Below, piece after piece: positions 52,923-60,583 of a stretch of 64,000 nucleotides of DNA. The stretch is from assembly GCA_044225825.1 (NCBI GenBank), contig JBGAIB010000003.1:533306-597305 (forward strand), read 5' to 3'. Each line of letters begins with the position of its first letter. Position 1 is the first letter of the stretch. The position numbers were made by a program, and so were the translations under genes. Source of the stretch: Bog-950 sp044225825. Its GTDB lineage: Bacteria; Bacteroidota; Bacteroidia; Chitinophagales; LD1. The notes under the pieces are model-generated. The model made no database searches. It was not told the origin of the DNA and saw only the letters and a list, made by a program, of their open reading frames with translations.

Positions 52923-54575
52923 ATGTTCAAAATTTTCCGAATACGTTTGTATTACCTGAGTATTGTCCGCGGGTTCGATATACTCGGCATCCTGGTTAAA
53001 TACTTTATTGTAGAGTGGATGAGTGAACGGCGTTTTTTTATGCGCTTTATCCCTAAACAATACAAACGCGATGGGTTGGTGCAATCCGATCCTGAACGTT
53101 TGCGTACCGTTATAGAAGAACTTGGTCCCACCTTTGTAAAATTCGGACAAATACTGGCCGATAGGCCCGATATCATCAGCGATAAACTGCGCCAGGAACT
53201 TAAAAAGCTGCAAACACGCGTAGAGGAATTTGATCACGATACGGCTATCCGCGAAATCGAGGAGGAACTCGGAGGCTCTATCCATCAGTTCTTTAACAAC
53301 TTTGAACCTAAGTGCATCGGCTCTGCCTCTATTGGTCAGGTTTATAAAACACGTTTAAAAACCGGCGAACAGGTAGTGGTAAAAATCCAACGACCCAACA
53401 TCGAACCTAAAATTCGGTTAGACCTGCAGATACTTCGTTACCTGGCTGCAGAATTGGCGAAGGAATACCCGGGATTTAATGCGGTAGACATGGTGGGGGT
53501 GGTCGACGAATTTGGTGATACCCTGTTAACCGAACTCAACTATCTGAACGAAGCGGCGCATGCTGCCCGGTTTGGCCAAATGTTTCGCAACTCCACTACC
53601 TGTAAAATTCCGAAGGTGTATATGGAACTTACGACCAGCAAAATGCTGGTTATGGAATATGTGGAAGGTATTGCGCCCGACAATATTTATGCGTTGCTGA
53701 CTGCCAATATCGATCCAAAAGAAATTGCGCGTAACGGCGCTAACATTCTGCTGGAAATGATCTTTAAGTATGGCTTTTTTCATGCCGACCCTCATGCAGG
53801 CAACCTGTTCATTCTTCCTGATAAGCGCATTGCCTTTATCGACTTCGGAATGGTAGGTGTACTTAAGCCCTCGCACATGCAGTTTCTGGCGGGATTTACA
53901 CTGGGTTTGGCTACCAAAAACGCTACAATGATTTCTGATTCGTTACTTACCCTGTGTGGAAAGAAATTTTTTGCCGAAAAGGAAGAGCTGGAATTTTCTG
54001 TAGAGGCCATGTTATTGCGCCATGGTGCCTTTAAGTACGATAACATGAACTTCTCAATGATCTTGAACGAAAGCGTCAATATCATTTTGAAATACGAATT
54101 GCGCCTGCCGGCTAATTTTTATTTGCTGTTAAAAGCACTGGCTACCCTGGAGAAGTTTGGTCATAATCTTGATAAACAGATTTCGCTTGCTGAAATAATC
54201 AAACCCTATGCAGTGGATCTCATAAAACAAAAGTTTTCCCCCCGCGAGATAGCTTCGGATGTGTACGAAGTCCTGAAAGACTATGTAAGCCTGATGCGTG
54301 ATTTCCCCGGTGAGGTAAACGAGATCTTGTATAAGCTAAAGCAGGGCAAAGTAATTATGGATATTAATCTGCAGCAATCGGAGGTGCTTACCGGTTCTGT
54401 TAAACAAGTAGGGCGTGTTATAGGTATTTCGGTTATTATTTGCGCCTTGCTTGCCTGTAGTATAGTATTAATGATTTACGACAAACATATAACGTTGGCC
54501 GGTTTTATGTTCGGCATTTCTATCTTCTTTTCTGTTTGGACTTTAATACGCTTATTCCTGAAGGTAAAACTATAG
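52923..54575 (+). CDS. AarF/ABC1/UbiB family atypical kinase
   Basis: This 550-residue protein has the ABC1 motifs: KFGQILADRPDII (KxGQ), ASIGQVYKTRLKTGEQVVVKIQRPNI with the ATP-binding Lys, HADPHAGNLFILPDKRIAFIDFGMVG with the catalytic loop and DFG. Two C-terminal membrane helices (about 500-545) anchor it at the inner membrane. UbiB proteins support quinone biosynthesis or distribution as an ATPase. Here no quinone genes are adjacent; the partner is the phasin-like gene upstream. Family is secure, role inferred. Confidence 0.92.
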   Translation: MFKIFRIRLYYLSIVRGFDILGILVKYFIVEWMSERRFFMRFIPKQYKRDGLVQSDPERLRTVIEELGPTFVKFGQILADRPDIISDKLRQELKKLQTRVEEFDHDTAIREIEEELGGSIHQFFNNFEPKCIGSASIGQVYKTRLKTGEQVVVKIQRPNIEPKIRLDLQILRYLAAELAKEYPGFNAVDMVGVVDEFGDTLLTELNYLNEAAHAARFGQMFRNSTTCKIPKVYMELTTSKMLVMEYVEGIAPDNIYALLTANIDPKEIARNGANILLEMIFKYGFFHADPHAGNLFILPDKRIAFIDFGMVGVLKPSHMQFLAGFTLGLATKNATMISDSLLTLCGKKFFAEKEELEFSVEAMLLRHGAFKYDNMNFSMILNESVNIILKYELRLPANFYLLLKALATLEKFGHNLDKQISLAEIIKPYAVDLIKQKFSPREIASDVYEVLKDYVSLMRDFPGEVNEILYKLKQGKVIMDINLQQSEVLTGSVKQVGRVIGISVIICALLACSIVLMIYDKHITLAGFMFGISIFFSVWTLIRLFLKVKL

Positions 54576-54603
54576 TAGAGCTTTAATCCTATTAGGTACT
54601 TGC

Positions 54604-55248
54604 TTATTTAACGCCTGCCTTATCATAAATCAGCAACTGATAATCGCCCGGCTTCGGTGTTAGTTGCGTTCCCTGTAATAAGAGTTGTTGAAGTATCCTG
54701 CCGCTCTCGGTTTTAACCGAATCGGGGGCAGTTACATAGGTAGCACTATTGTGTATCAGTTCCCTTTTCTTTTCATTATAGTAAATCGTATCCCAACCTT
54801 CTGCAGCGGGTTCGTAATTTAACAGGGTAGGCTCCATACCTTTATTCAATTCGCAGGCAATTAGCCTAACCGGGGCATTGGCAAAGCGGGTAAGCAACAT
54901 TAATTCGTGCCGGCCATTGTTGTTCAGGTCGCATACCCAACCGTTTAAAACAGGTCCTTGCCTTTCAGCAATCAGCACGGTATCCTTGGTAGCTTTTGTA
55001 CGGCGCACAAACATAACATGCCCCTGGCTCGGCTTCCCCCAGGCTAATACATCATATACTTCCTGTTCATTTAGTGGCAGGGTTTGATGATACTCGTAAC
55101 TTACTTCCATGCCTTTTTGCATAGTAGTGTCACTGGCAATGGCAAGAGTGTCAATAGTGCCAAATTCATCCTGTTGCCGTTGACCCGGTGGTTGGGTGCA
55201 GGCAGCCAGCACTACTGCAGTAAGTAGAATTAATAGCAATCGCGCCAT
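54604..55248 (-). CDS. Lipoprotein of unknown function
   Basis: From the ATG at 55248 the product is 214 residues with a lipoprotein signal (MARLLLILLTAVVLAAC, acylated Cys17). The mature part has EVYDVLAWGKPSQGHVMFVRR and WVCDLNNNGRHELMLLTRF, the latter like a calcium-binding repeat found in FG-GAP proteins. No enzyme motif is seen. It lies 31 bases after carA on the same strand and may be read through from it. The frame goes ten codons further up, which would spoil the signal peptide. Confidence 0.75.
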   Translation of the reverse strand: MARLLLILLTAVVLAACTQPPGQRQQDEFGTIDTLAIASDTTMQKGMEVSYEYHQTLPLNEQEVYDVLAWGKPSQGHVMFVRRTKATKDTVLIAERQGPVLNGWVCDLNNNGRHELMLLTRFANAPVRLIACELNKGMEPTLLNYEPAAEGWDTIYYNEKKRELIHNSATYVTAPDSVKTESGRILQQLLLQGTQLTPKPGDYQLLIYDKAGVK

Positions 55249-55279
55249 GGCGGTAAAAATAAACAATCGCTGTGGCAAA

Positions 55280-56386
55280 CTACTGTTTCATGTCTTCCAG
55301 AAACTGGTCGAACAGGTAGCGCGAGTCATGCGGGCCCGGTGAACTTTCGGGGTGATACTGTACACTGAACGCCTTTTTGCCTTTTATACGGATGCCTTCA
55401 ATGGTATCGTCATTCAGGTTCATGTGTGTCACTTCTATATGCTTCGATTGCTTAATGGCATCTGCCGAAACCGCGAATCCGTGGTTTTGCGATGTTATCT
55501 CGCTGCGGCCGCTTACCAGGTTTTTAACTGGGTGATTAATGCCGCGGTGGCCATGGTGCATTTTGTAAGTAGGTATGCCGTTAGCCAGTGCTAATAACTG
55601 GTGGCCGAGGCAGATGCCGAACAAAGGCTTATCGGCATCGCAAATCTCCTTAACTGTTTTAATGGCATAATCCATCGACGCAGGATCGCCGGGACCATTG
55701 CTGATAAAGTATCCGTTTGGTTTAAAAGCCTCCATTTCCTTAAACGGTGTTTTGGCATTAAACACCCGGGCATACACACCACGGTCGGTCATACATTTTA
55801 AAATGTTTTCCTTAATGCCGCAGTCCAGCACAGCCACGCGTACAGGCGCATCGGGGTTGCCGTAATCGTATGTTTTCTCCGTGGTAACTTTAATGGCGAG
55901 ATCCAGTCCGTCCATATCCGGCACTTCGGCTAGTTTTTTCTTCAGGGCTTCCACGTCGGTAGTTTCTGAACTTATAATGCAGTTCATGGCTCCTTTGCTA
56001 CGCACATGTATGGTTAAGGCGCGGGTATCCACATCACTGATGCCTACCAGATTGTTTTGTTCAAAATAATCCTGCAACGAGTCATCGGCTGATTTGCGGC
56101 TATAACCATGCGCCGTGTAGCGCTTACAAATAAGGCCTGCAATTTTAACGCTGCCGGATTCTACTTCTGTTTTCTTCACCCCGTAATTGCCAATGTGGTC
56201 CGCAGTCATAATGATAACCTGCCCGTAATACGAAGGGTCGGTAAAAATTTCCTGGTAACCTGTCATGCCGGTGTTAAAACACAATTCGCCGGTGGTGGTG
56301 CCAATTTTACCTAATGATTTGCCGTGAAAAACAGTGCCGTCCTGTAATACCAACACGGCCGGGGTGGGAGTGAAGCTCTTTGTCAT
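55280..56386 (-). CDS. carA: Carbamoyl-phosphate synthase small subunit
   Basis: This 368-residue glutaminase subunit supplies ammonia to CarB for carbamoyl phosphate. It begins MTKSFTPTPAVLVLQDGTVFHG, has GELCFNTGMTGYQEIFTDPSYYGQ, and the class I amidotransferase triad: Cys in PLFGICLGHQLLALA, and His and Glu in VQYHPESSPGPHDS. carB is not in the window, so the two subunits are separated. The frame is open 60 bases further up; the ATG at 56386 is preferred because a -7 box lies just before it. Confidence 0.96.
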   Translation of the reverse strand: MTKSFTPTPAVLVLQDGTVFHGKSLGKIGTTTGELCFNTGMTGYQEIFTDPSYYGQVIIMTADHIGNYGVKKTEVESGSVKIAGLICKRYTAHGYSRKSADDSLQDYFEQNNLVGISDVDTRALTIHVRSKGAMNCIISSETTDVEALKKKLAEVPDMDGLDLAIKVTTEKTYDYGNPDAPVRVAVLDCGIKENILKCMTDRGVYARVFNAKTPFKEMEAFKPNGYFISNGPGDPASMDYAIKTVKEICDADKPLFGICLGHQLLALANGIPTYKMHHGHRGINHPVKNLVSGRSEITSQNHGFAVSADAIKQSKHIEVTHMNLNDDTIEGIRIKGKKAFSVQYHPESSPGPHDSRYLFDQFLEDMKQ

Positions 56387-56393
56387 TAAAATG

Positions 56394-56401
56394 CAAATAT
56401 A
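56394..56401 (-). promoter_or_regulatory. Promoter -7 box TATATTTG, 7 bases before the carA ATG
   Basis: This is an exact TAnnTTTG on the minus strand, separated from the carA ATG by seven bases. It argues for a nearly leaderless message and fixes the start at 56386. Confidence 0.45.
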
Positions 56402-56462
56402 AGCACCCTGCAATAAGGTGCGCGCATCTTTGCTTTCTTTGTACAAACACAGTACTCACAAA

Positions 56463-56954
56463 ATGCAGTTCGATCTAGCTACCTGGAACCAAAAAGCCCG
56501 CGAAAAGAAAAAGGAGAATAAGCAGTTTCTCGATAAGGCCAAAAAGAAGCGCGGCCTCGAGAAGCATCTTCCTGATCTGCACGACGAAGCTTTTTCTAAA
56601 ATCGACTGCCTGCAATGTGGTAATTGCTGCAAAACCATTTCCCCGCGGTTCAAAACCCCGGATATTGTCAGGATTGCCAAACACCTGGGCATGAAGCAGG
56701 GGGATATGATTGAAACCTACCTGCGCCTGGATGAGGACGGCGACTATGTGGTGAAAAAGAGTCCCTGCCCGTTTTTAGGGTCCGATAATTACTGCAGCAT
56801 TTACGAAGCCCGCCCCGGCGATTGCCGCAAATATCCCTATACCGACAGCGGCGACTTTTTTGAATATGCCAATACCACCTTTCAGAACACCACTACTTGC
56901 CCGGCTGTGTTTTATGTGCTCGAAAGGCTGAAGCAGGAGCTAAAAGATCTTTAG
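56463..56954 (+). CDS. YkgJ family cysteine-cluster protein
   Basis: From the ATG at 56463 the product is 163 residues. A basic helical start (QKAREKKKENKQFLDKAKKKRG) is followed by the YkgJ core: CLQCGNCCKTI, CPFLGSDNYCSIYEARPGDCRKYPY and CPAVFYVLERL. The spaced cysteines suggest zinc or Fe-S binding. The function is not established. It is divergent from carA. Confidence 0.88.
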   Translation: MQFDLATWNQKAREKKKENKQFLDKAKKKRGLEKHLPDLHDEAFSKIDCLQCGNCCKTISPRFKTPDIVRIAKHLGMKQGDMIETYLRLDEDGDYVVKKSPCPFLGSDNYCSIYEARPGDCRKYPYTDSGDFFEYANTTFQNTTTCPAVFYVLERLKQELKDL

Positions 56955-57089
56955 TATCAGGCATTTAGCTGTCAATTTGAGCATTTTGCAAACAAACTGA
57001 GTAATCCGGATAAAGTGTTCATAATCAATAGTTAAGGCGGGTTTAAGGTAGAATTCTTATTTTCGGGGCGCAGCCGCTCTAATTACCCT

Positions 57090-57119
57090 TTTGAAATCTC
57101 CCCTATCTATTTATATTTG
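57090..57119 (+). promoter_or_regulatory. Strong promoter of tRNA-Trp and the secE-rplJ genes
   Basis: TTTG at 57090-57093 and a perfect TATATTTG at 57112-57119 are 18 bases apart, the best promoter match in the window. The predicted start is about 57126, 68 bases before the tRNA. Confidence 0.7.
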
Positions 57120-57193
57120 CGTCCCTTTTTACCGAAAGGGCTGAAAAGGTTTTGGCTTTTTTGAAGCAGGGATCAATCAGGTGGAATAGAAAC

Positions 57194-57264
57194 AGGGGCA
57201 TAGTTCAAGGGTAGAATAGCGGTCTCCAAAACCGTTGATGTCAGTTCGAATCTGGCTGCCCCTG
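57194..57264 (+). tRNA. tRNA-Trp (CCA)
   Basis: The acceptor AGGGGCA pairs with TGCCCCT. The anticodon stem GCGGT/ACCGT holds the loop CTCCAAA, anticodon CCA. The T arm is GTCAG-TTCGAAT-CTGGC. The 3' CCA is not encoded. tRNA-Trp immediately before secE is a common bacterial arrangement. Confidence 0.96.
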
Positions 57265-57283
57265 CAAAGGTTAACGGTTAACA

Positions 57284-57324
57284 GTTCACAGGAACCGCTA
57301 ATAGATGGAATTTTAACTGTGAAC
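57284..57324. repeat. Inverted repeat between tRNA-Trp and secE
   Basis: GTTCACAG at 57284-57291 and CTGTGAAC at 57317-57324 can pair with a 25-base loop. The neighbouring GTTAACGGTTAACAGTTCACA has the look of a dispersed intergenic element; a similar GCGGTTCACAG lies before rplK. It could help processing of the tRNA from the secE message. Confidence 0.4.
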
Positions 57325-57338
57325 GGAAAACAAAAACG

Positions 57339-57536
57339 ATGGACAAAATTAAATTATACTTCGTTGAGGCTTACGACGAACTGATCAACAAAGTGACCTG
57401 GCCTACCTGGCCCGAGTTGCAAAGCAGCACTGTAGTAGTACTGGTTGCCGCCCTGTTGATTTCGGTTGCCGTAGTGGCTATGGATGTGGTATTCCGTATG
57501 GGCACCGTTAAGTTTTACGAATTAATCATCCGATAA
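57339..57536 (+). CDS. secE: Preprotein translocase subunit SecE
   Basis: This 65-residue protein has the SecE amphipathic start (YFVEAYDELINKVTWPTWPELQ) followed by one membrane helix (about residues 32-50). It is the essential clamp of the SecYEG channel in the inner membrane. nusG follows after 10 bases, the usual arrangement. Confidence 0.95.
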   Translation: MDKIKLYFVEAYDELINKVTWPTWPELQSSTVVVLVAALLISVAVVAMDVVFRMGTVKFYELIIR

Positions 57537-57546
57537 GCACGACCCA

Positions 57547-58080
57547 ATGGCAGAAGAAAGAAAATGGCATGTGGTGCGTGTTATCAGCGGCCAGGAACGC
57601 AAGATAAAAGATCACGTGCAACTGGAAGTTACCCGTTCCAAGTGGGATAAAATTATCGGCAACATACTGGTGCCTACCGAAAAGGTATACACCATTAAGA
57701 ACGGTAAAAAAACCATTAAGGAAAAAACCCTGTTCCCCGGTTACATCTACATGGAAACCGACGACAAAAAAATGACCCAGGAAATGTGGCAACACGTTCG
57801 CCAGGTGCATGGGGTGCTGGGTTTCTTAGGAACCTTATCGCATGCCGAAGCCATGAAAATGTTAGGCAAAGCCGATGAGATGATGGACGCCGGCGAAACT
57901 ATGGCCGAGCCGTTTATTGTAAACGAAGACGTAAAAATTACCGATGGTCCGTTCAACGATTTCATTGGTACTATAGAAGAAATAAACAACGAGAAGAAGA
58001 AGCTGAAAGTGATCGTTAAGATCTTCGGTCGTAAAACACCGGTTGAAGTAAGCTTTATGCAGGTGGAGAAAATAAGCTAA
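57547..58080 (+). CDS. nusG: Transcription termination/antitermination factor NusG
   Basis: This 177-residue protein has the NGN domain (KWHVVRVISGQERKIKDHVQ, LFPGYIYMETD, GVLGFLGT) and a C-terminal KOW domain (DGPFNDFIGTIEEINNEKKKLKV). It binds RNA polymerase and couples it to Rho or the ribosome. It lies between secE and rplK. Confidence 0.96.
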   Translation: MAEERKWHVVRVISGQERKIKDHVQLEVTRSKWDKIIGNILVPTEKVYTIKNGKKTIKEKTLFPGYIYMETDDKKMTQEMWQHVRQVHGVLGFLGTLSHAEAMKMLGKADEMMDAGETMAEPFIVNEDVKITDGPFNDFIGTIEEINNEKKKLKVIVKIFGRKTPVEVSFMQVEKIS

Positions 58081-58096
58081 TTCAAAGTTAGCGGTT

Positions 58097-58134
58097 CACA
58101 GCCCGGAATAGCTTCCATTATTCCGGAATCTGTG
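58097..58134 (+). promoter_or_regulatory. Hairpin in the nusG-rplK leader
   Basis: CGGAATA (58104-58110) pairs with TATTCCG (58119-58125), and an outer CACAG (58097-58101) pairs with CTGTG (58130-58134). The structure sits in the 118-base space before rplK. In other bacteria L1 represses this operon by binding the rplK leader; whether this hairpin is that site is inference. Confidence 0.4.
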
Positions 58135-58198
58135 GGTGAGGCCGGTAACAGAATTATAAAAACAATCATTAACTAACAACTGTAACAAGTTAAATAAT

Positions 58199-58627
58199 AT
58201 GGCAAAGGAAATTGCAACATTCATCAAACTGCAGGTAAAAGGCGGTCAGGCTAACCCGGCTCCTCCAATTGGTCCGGCTCTGGGTTCTAAAGGTGTTAAC
58301 ATCATGGAATTCTGCAAGCGTTTCAACGCGCAAACGCAGGATCGTATTGGCAAAGTATTGCCTTGCGTTATCACCGTGTATACCGATAAGAGCTTTGACT
58401 TTATCATCAAAACTCCTCCGGTTCACGCTATGTTACTCGAATTAACTAAAAAGCAAGCCGGTAGCGCCGAGCCTAACCGTAAGAAAGTAGGCACCGTTAG
58501 CCAGGACATCATCCGTAAAATTGCGGAAGAAAAAATGCCCGATCTGAACTGCTTCACTATCGAATCAGCAATGAGCATGGTGGCCGGTTCAGCTAAAAGC
58601 GCTGGCTTTAACGTAGAAGGATACTAA
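58199..58627 (+). CDS. rplK: Ribosomal protein L11
   Basis: This 142-residue protein is L11, at the GTPase-associated centre of the large subunit. The start IATFIKLQVKGGQANPAPPIGPALGS is cut short here to its key part GGQANPAPPIGPALGSKG, and MEFCKRFNAQTQD follows. The C-terminal RNA-binding part ends with SAGFNVEGY. It is in the conserved secE-nusG-rplK-rplA-rplJ order. Confidence 0.97.
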   Translation: MAKEIATFIKLQVKGGQANPAPPIGPALGSKGVNIMEFCKRFNAQTQDRIGKVLPCVITVYTDKSFDFIIKTPPVHAMLLELTKKQAGSAEPNRKKVGTVSQDIIRKIAEEKMPDLNCFTIESAMSMVAGSAKSAGFNVEGY

Positions 58628-58636
58628 ACAACAACG

Positions 58637-58670
58637 CCGGGTGCCGAAAGGCATCCGGTTCAATTTTTTT
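58637..58670 (+). terminator. Attenuator-like hairpin between rplK and rplA
   Basis: CCGGGTGCC and GGCATCCGG form a nine-base stem with a GAAA tetraloop, followed after five bases by seven T residues. It lies within the ribosomal operon, so it probably reduces, rather than stops, transcription into rplA. A G-rich/C-rich pair (ACGGGG...ACCCC, 58675-58710) follows before rplA. Confidence 0.6.
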
Positions 58671-58723
58671 AATCACGGGGGAGGGCTCTCATTGACCCGC
58701 AGAACCCCAAAAATTCAATCACA

Positions 58724-59422
58724 ATGAAGTTAACTAAAAAAAGAAAGGCCGTTGAGGGCAAAGTAGACGCCAGCAAACTCTACACCCTGAACGAAGCATC
58801 CAAACTCGTAAAGGATGTAAACACTGCAAAGTTCAACGCCTCTGTTGACCTGCACGTAAAATTAGGTGTTGACCCTAAGAAAGCCGACCAGGCTGTGCGC
58901 GGAACCACCGCCCTGCCTCACGGCACCGGTAAAACCAAGCGCGTATTGGTATTCTGCACTCCTGACAAGGAAGAAGAAGCTAAAAAATCAGGCGCCGATT
59001 TTGTTGGTCTGGATGAGTTCATCACCAAAATTGAGAAAGAAAACTGGATGGATTTTGATGTGGTTATCGCTACACCAAACGTAATGGCTAAGTTGGGTAA
59101 AATTGCCCGTATCCTGGGCCCGCGTAACCTGATGCCGAACCCTAAGTCAGGCACTGTTACTCCGGATGTTTCTAAAGCCGTTGAAGAAGTGAAAAAAGGT
59201 AAAATTGCCTTTAAAGTAGATAAGTTCGGTATCGTACACACCTCTATCGGTCGTGTAAGCTTCAGTGCTGAACAAATCAACGAAAATGCAACCGCCCTGC
59301 TGCAAACACTGGCAAGGTTGAAACCATCTTCGGCTAAAGGTGTTTACTTTAACAGCATCAGCATGGCCAGCACCATGAGCCCCGGTATCAATATCGATTA
59401 CAAAACCGTATCGGGTATTTAA
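58724..59422 (+). CDS. rplA: Ribosomal protein L1
   Basis: This 232-residue protein builds the L1 stalk of the large subunit and in many bacteria represses its own operon. The hallmark GPRNLMPNPKSGTVT is present, with LGVDPKKADQAVRGT and FNSISMASTMSPGI at the end. It follows rplK after 96 bases holding a hairpin. Confidence 0.97.
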   Translation: MKLTKKRKAVEGKVDASKLYTLNEASKLVKDVNTAKFNASVDLHVKLGVDPKKADQAVRGTTALPHGTGKTKRVLVFCTPDKEEEAKKSGADFVGLDEFITKIEKENWMDFDVVIATPNVMAKLGKIARILGPRNLMPNPKSGTVTPDVSKAVEEVKKGKIAFKVDKFGIVHTSIGRVSFSAEQINENATALLQTLARLKPSSAKGVYFNSISMASTMSPGINIDYKTVSGI

Positions 59423-59466
59423 TCCGGCTTTAACCAATTAATTAATCCAGTTAAATCAAAATAAAA

Positions 59467-59988
59467 ATGGATAAGAATCAAAAGAATCAGGAAATCGAGG
59501 TGTTGAAAGAGAAGTTCAGCAACACCCAGTATTTCTATGTATGCGATCCCTCTACCTTAACCGTAGAAAAAACAAATAAATTCCGTCGCCTGTGCTTTAA
59601 CGCCGGCATCGAATACCGTGTAACTAAAAACACCCTCATCCGCAAAGCCCTGGAACAAATCGGTGGTAACTACGAAGCCGTTTATCCTTTGCTGCACGGC
59701 CAAACAGGTGTTATGTTTTCAACGGATGGCGCTTCACCTGCTAAACTGTTGAAAGAGTTCCGTAAGGATGGCACCAAGCCTGAACTGAAAGGCGCTTATA
59801 TCGACAGCGACGTATTTGTTGGCGATAACCAACTGGAAGTGTTGGCTAAACTGAAGAGCAAGAAAGAATTACTGGGCGATATCCTTGGTCTGTTGCAGTC
59901 ACCTGCACGCAATGTTATCAGCGCTTTACAAGGTTCTTCGGCTCAAAAAATCGCCGGCCTGGTTAAAGCTCTCGAAGAAAGACAATAA
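59467..59988 (+). CDS. rplJ: Ribosomal protein L10
   Basis: This 173-residue protein anchors the L7/L12 stalk. It has FRRLCFNAGIEYRVTKNTLIRKAL, then a region with GAYIDSDVFVGDNQLEVLAKL and a C-terminal helix (KIAGLVKALEER) that binds L12. The normal partner rplL does not follow; a terminator does. No L10 leader structure was recognised in the short space after rplA. Confidence 0.96.
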   Translation: MDKNQKNQEIEVLKEKFSNTQYFYVCDPSTLTVEKTNKFRRLCFNAGIEYRVTKNTLIRKALEQIGGNYEAVYPLLHGQTGVMFSTDGASPAKLLKEFRKDGTKPELKGAYIDSDVFVGDNQLEVLAKLKSKKELLGDILGLLQSPARNVISALQGSSAQKIAGLVKALEERQ

Positions 59989-60021
59989 GATACACACACT
60001 AGCCTTCAAGGAGGCAAGAAC

Positions 60022-60056
60022 AAGCCCTTCCCGCAACGGAAGGGCTTTATTTTTTA
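60022..60056 (+). terminator. Rho-independent terminator after rplJ
   Basis: AAGCCCTTCC and GGAAGGGCTT form a 10-base stem with a six-base loop, followed by TATTTTTTAT. It ends the ribosomal operon before rplL, rpoB and rpoC. Confidence 0.88.
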
Positions 60057-60112
60057 TACATGGTGTACCTTATCGACTGTTCACGCGTTTTAGGAGTACG
60101 AACACTACACAG

Positions 60113-60562
60113 ATGGATACCCTTGTTGTAAAAAATGAAATCACCATTAATGCCCCCGCCTGGAGGGTATGGGAAGTGCTTACCAAACCTGAATACACCA
60201 AAAAATTTATGTTTGGTTGTGCCGCCATCAGCGACTGGAAAAAAGGGAGCCTGCTGGAATGGAAGGGCAATATCGGAGGTAAAGAAGGGGTGGTGGTTAC
60301 CGGTAAAATCATAGAGGTTGACCCCGGTAAATTTTTAGCCTACACTACGTTTGATCCTAACGCTGGTTTGGAGGATAGAGAAAATAATTATTTAACAGTT
60401 ACCGAACGCTTAACAGAGCAGGACGGTAAAACAATGCTCGCTATAACACAGGGCGATTTTTCGGTGGTGCAGGATGGGCAGCGCCGTTATGCGGATGGTG
60501 CCAAAGGTTGGGAAACCGTGTTGCCAAAAATAAAGACAATAGCCGAAGGTAAGGTAAACTAA
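60113..60562 (+). CDS. SRPBCC (AHSA1-type) domain protein
   Basis: From the ATG at 60113 the product is 149 residues. It begins LVVKNEITINAPAWRVWEVLTKPEYTKKF in pattern (key part INAPAWRVWEVLTKPEY) and continues with GSLLEWKG and GKIIEVDPGKFLAYTTF, typical of the AHSA1/START-like ligand-binding fold. Function is unknown. The frame runs back into rplJ, but that stretch has no start context and crosses the terminator. It is convergent with the collagen-like gene. Confidence 0.85.
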   Translation: MDTLVVKNEITINAPAWRVWEVLTKPEYTKKFMFGCAAISDWKKGSLLEWKGNIGGKEGVVVTGKIIEVDPGKFLAYTTFDPNAGLEDRENNYLTVTERLTEQDGKTMLAITQGDFSVVQDGQRRYADGAKGWETVLPKIKTIAEGKVN

Positions 60563-60579
60563 CCCGCCTCCGGCTATTG
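60537..60579. terminator. Bidirectional hairpin between convergent genes
   Basis: CAATAGCCG (60537-60545) and CGGCTATTG (60571-60579) pair perfectly, and AGG/CCT extends the stem inward. The left arm lies in the last codons of the SRPBCC gene. A T-rich stretch follows on the plus strand. Confidence 0.5.
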
Positions 60580-60583
60580 ATAC

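Noticed and set aside
59885..60112. N-terminal extension of the SRPBCC protein into rplJ
   Set aside because: It would overlap rplJ out of frame and cross a strong terminator; the domain starts right after the ATG at 60113.
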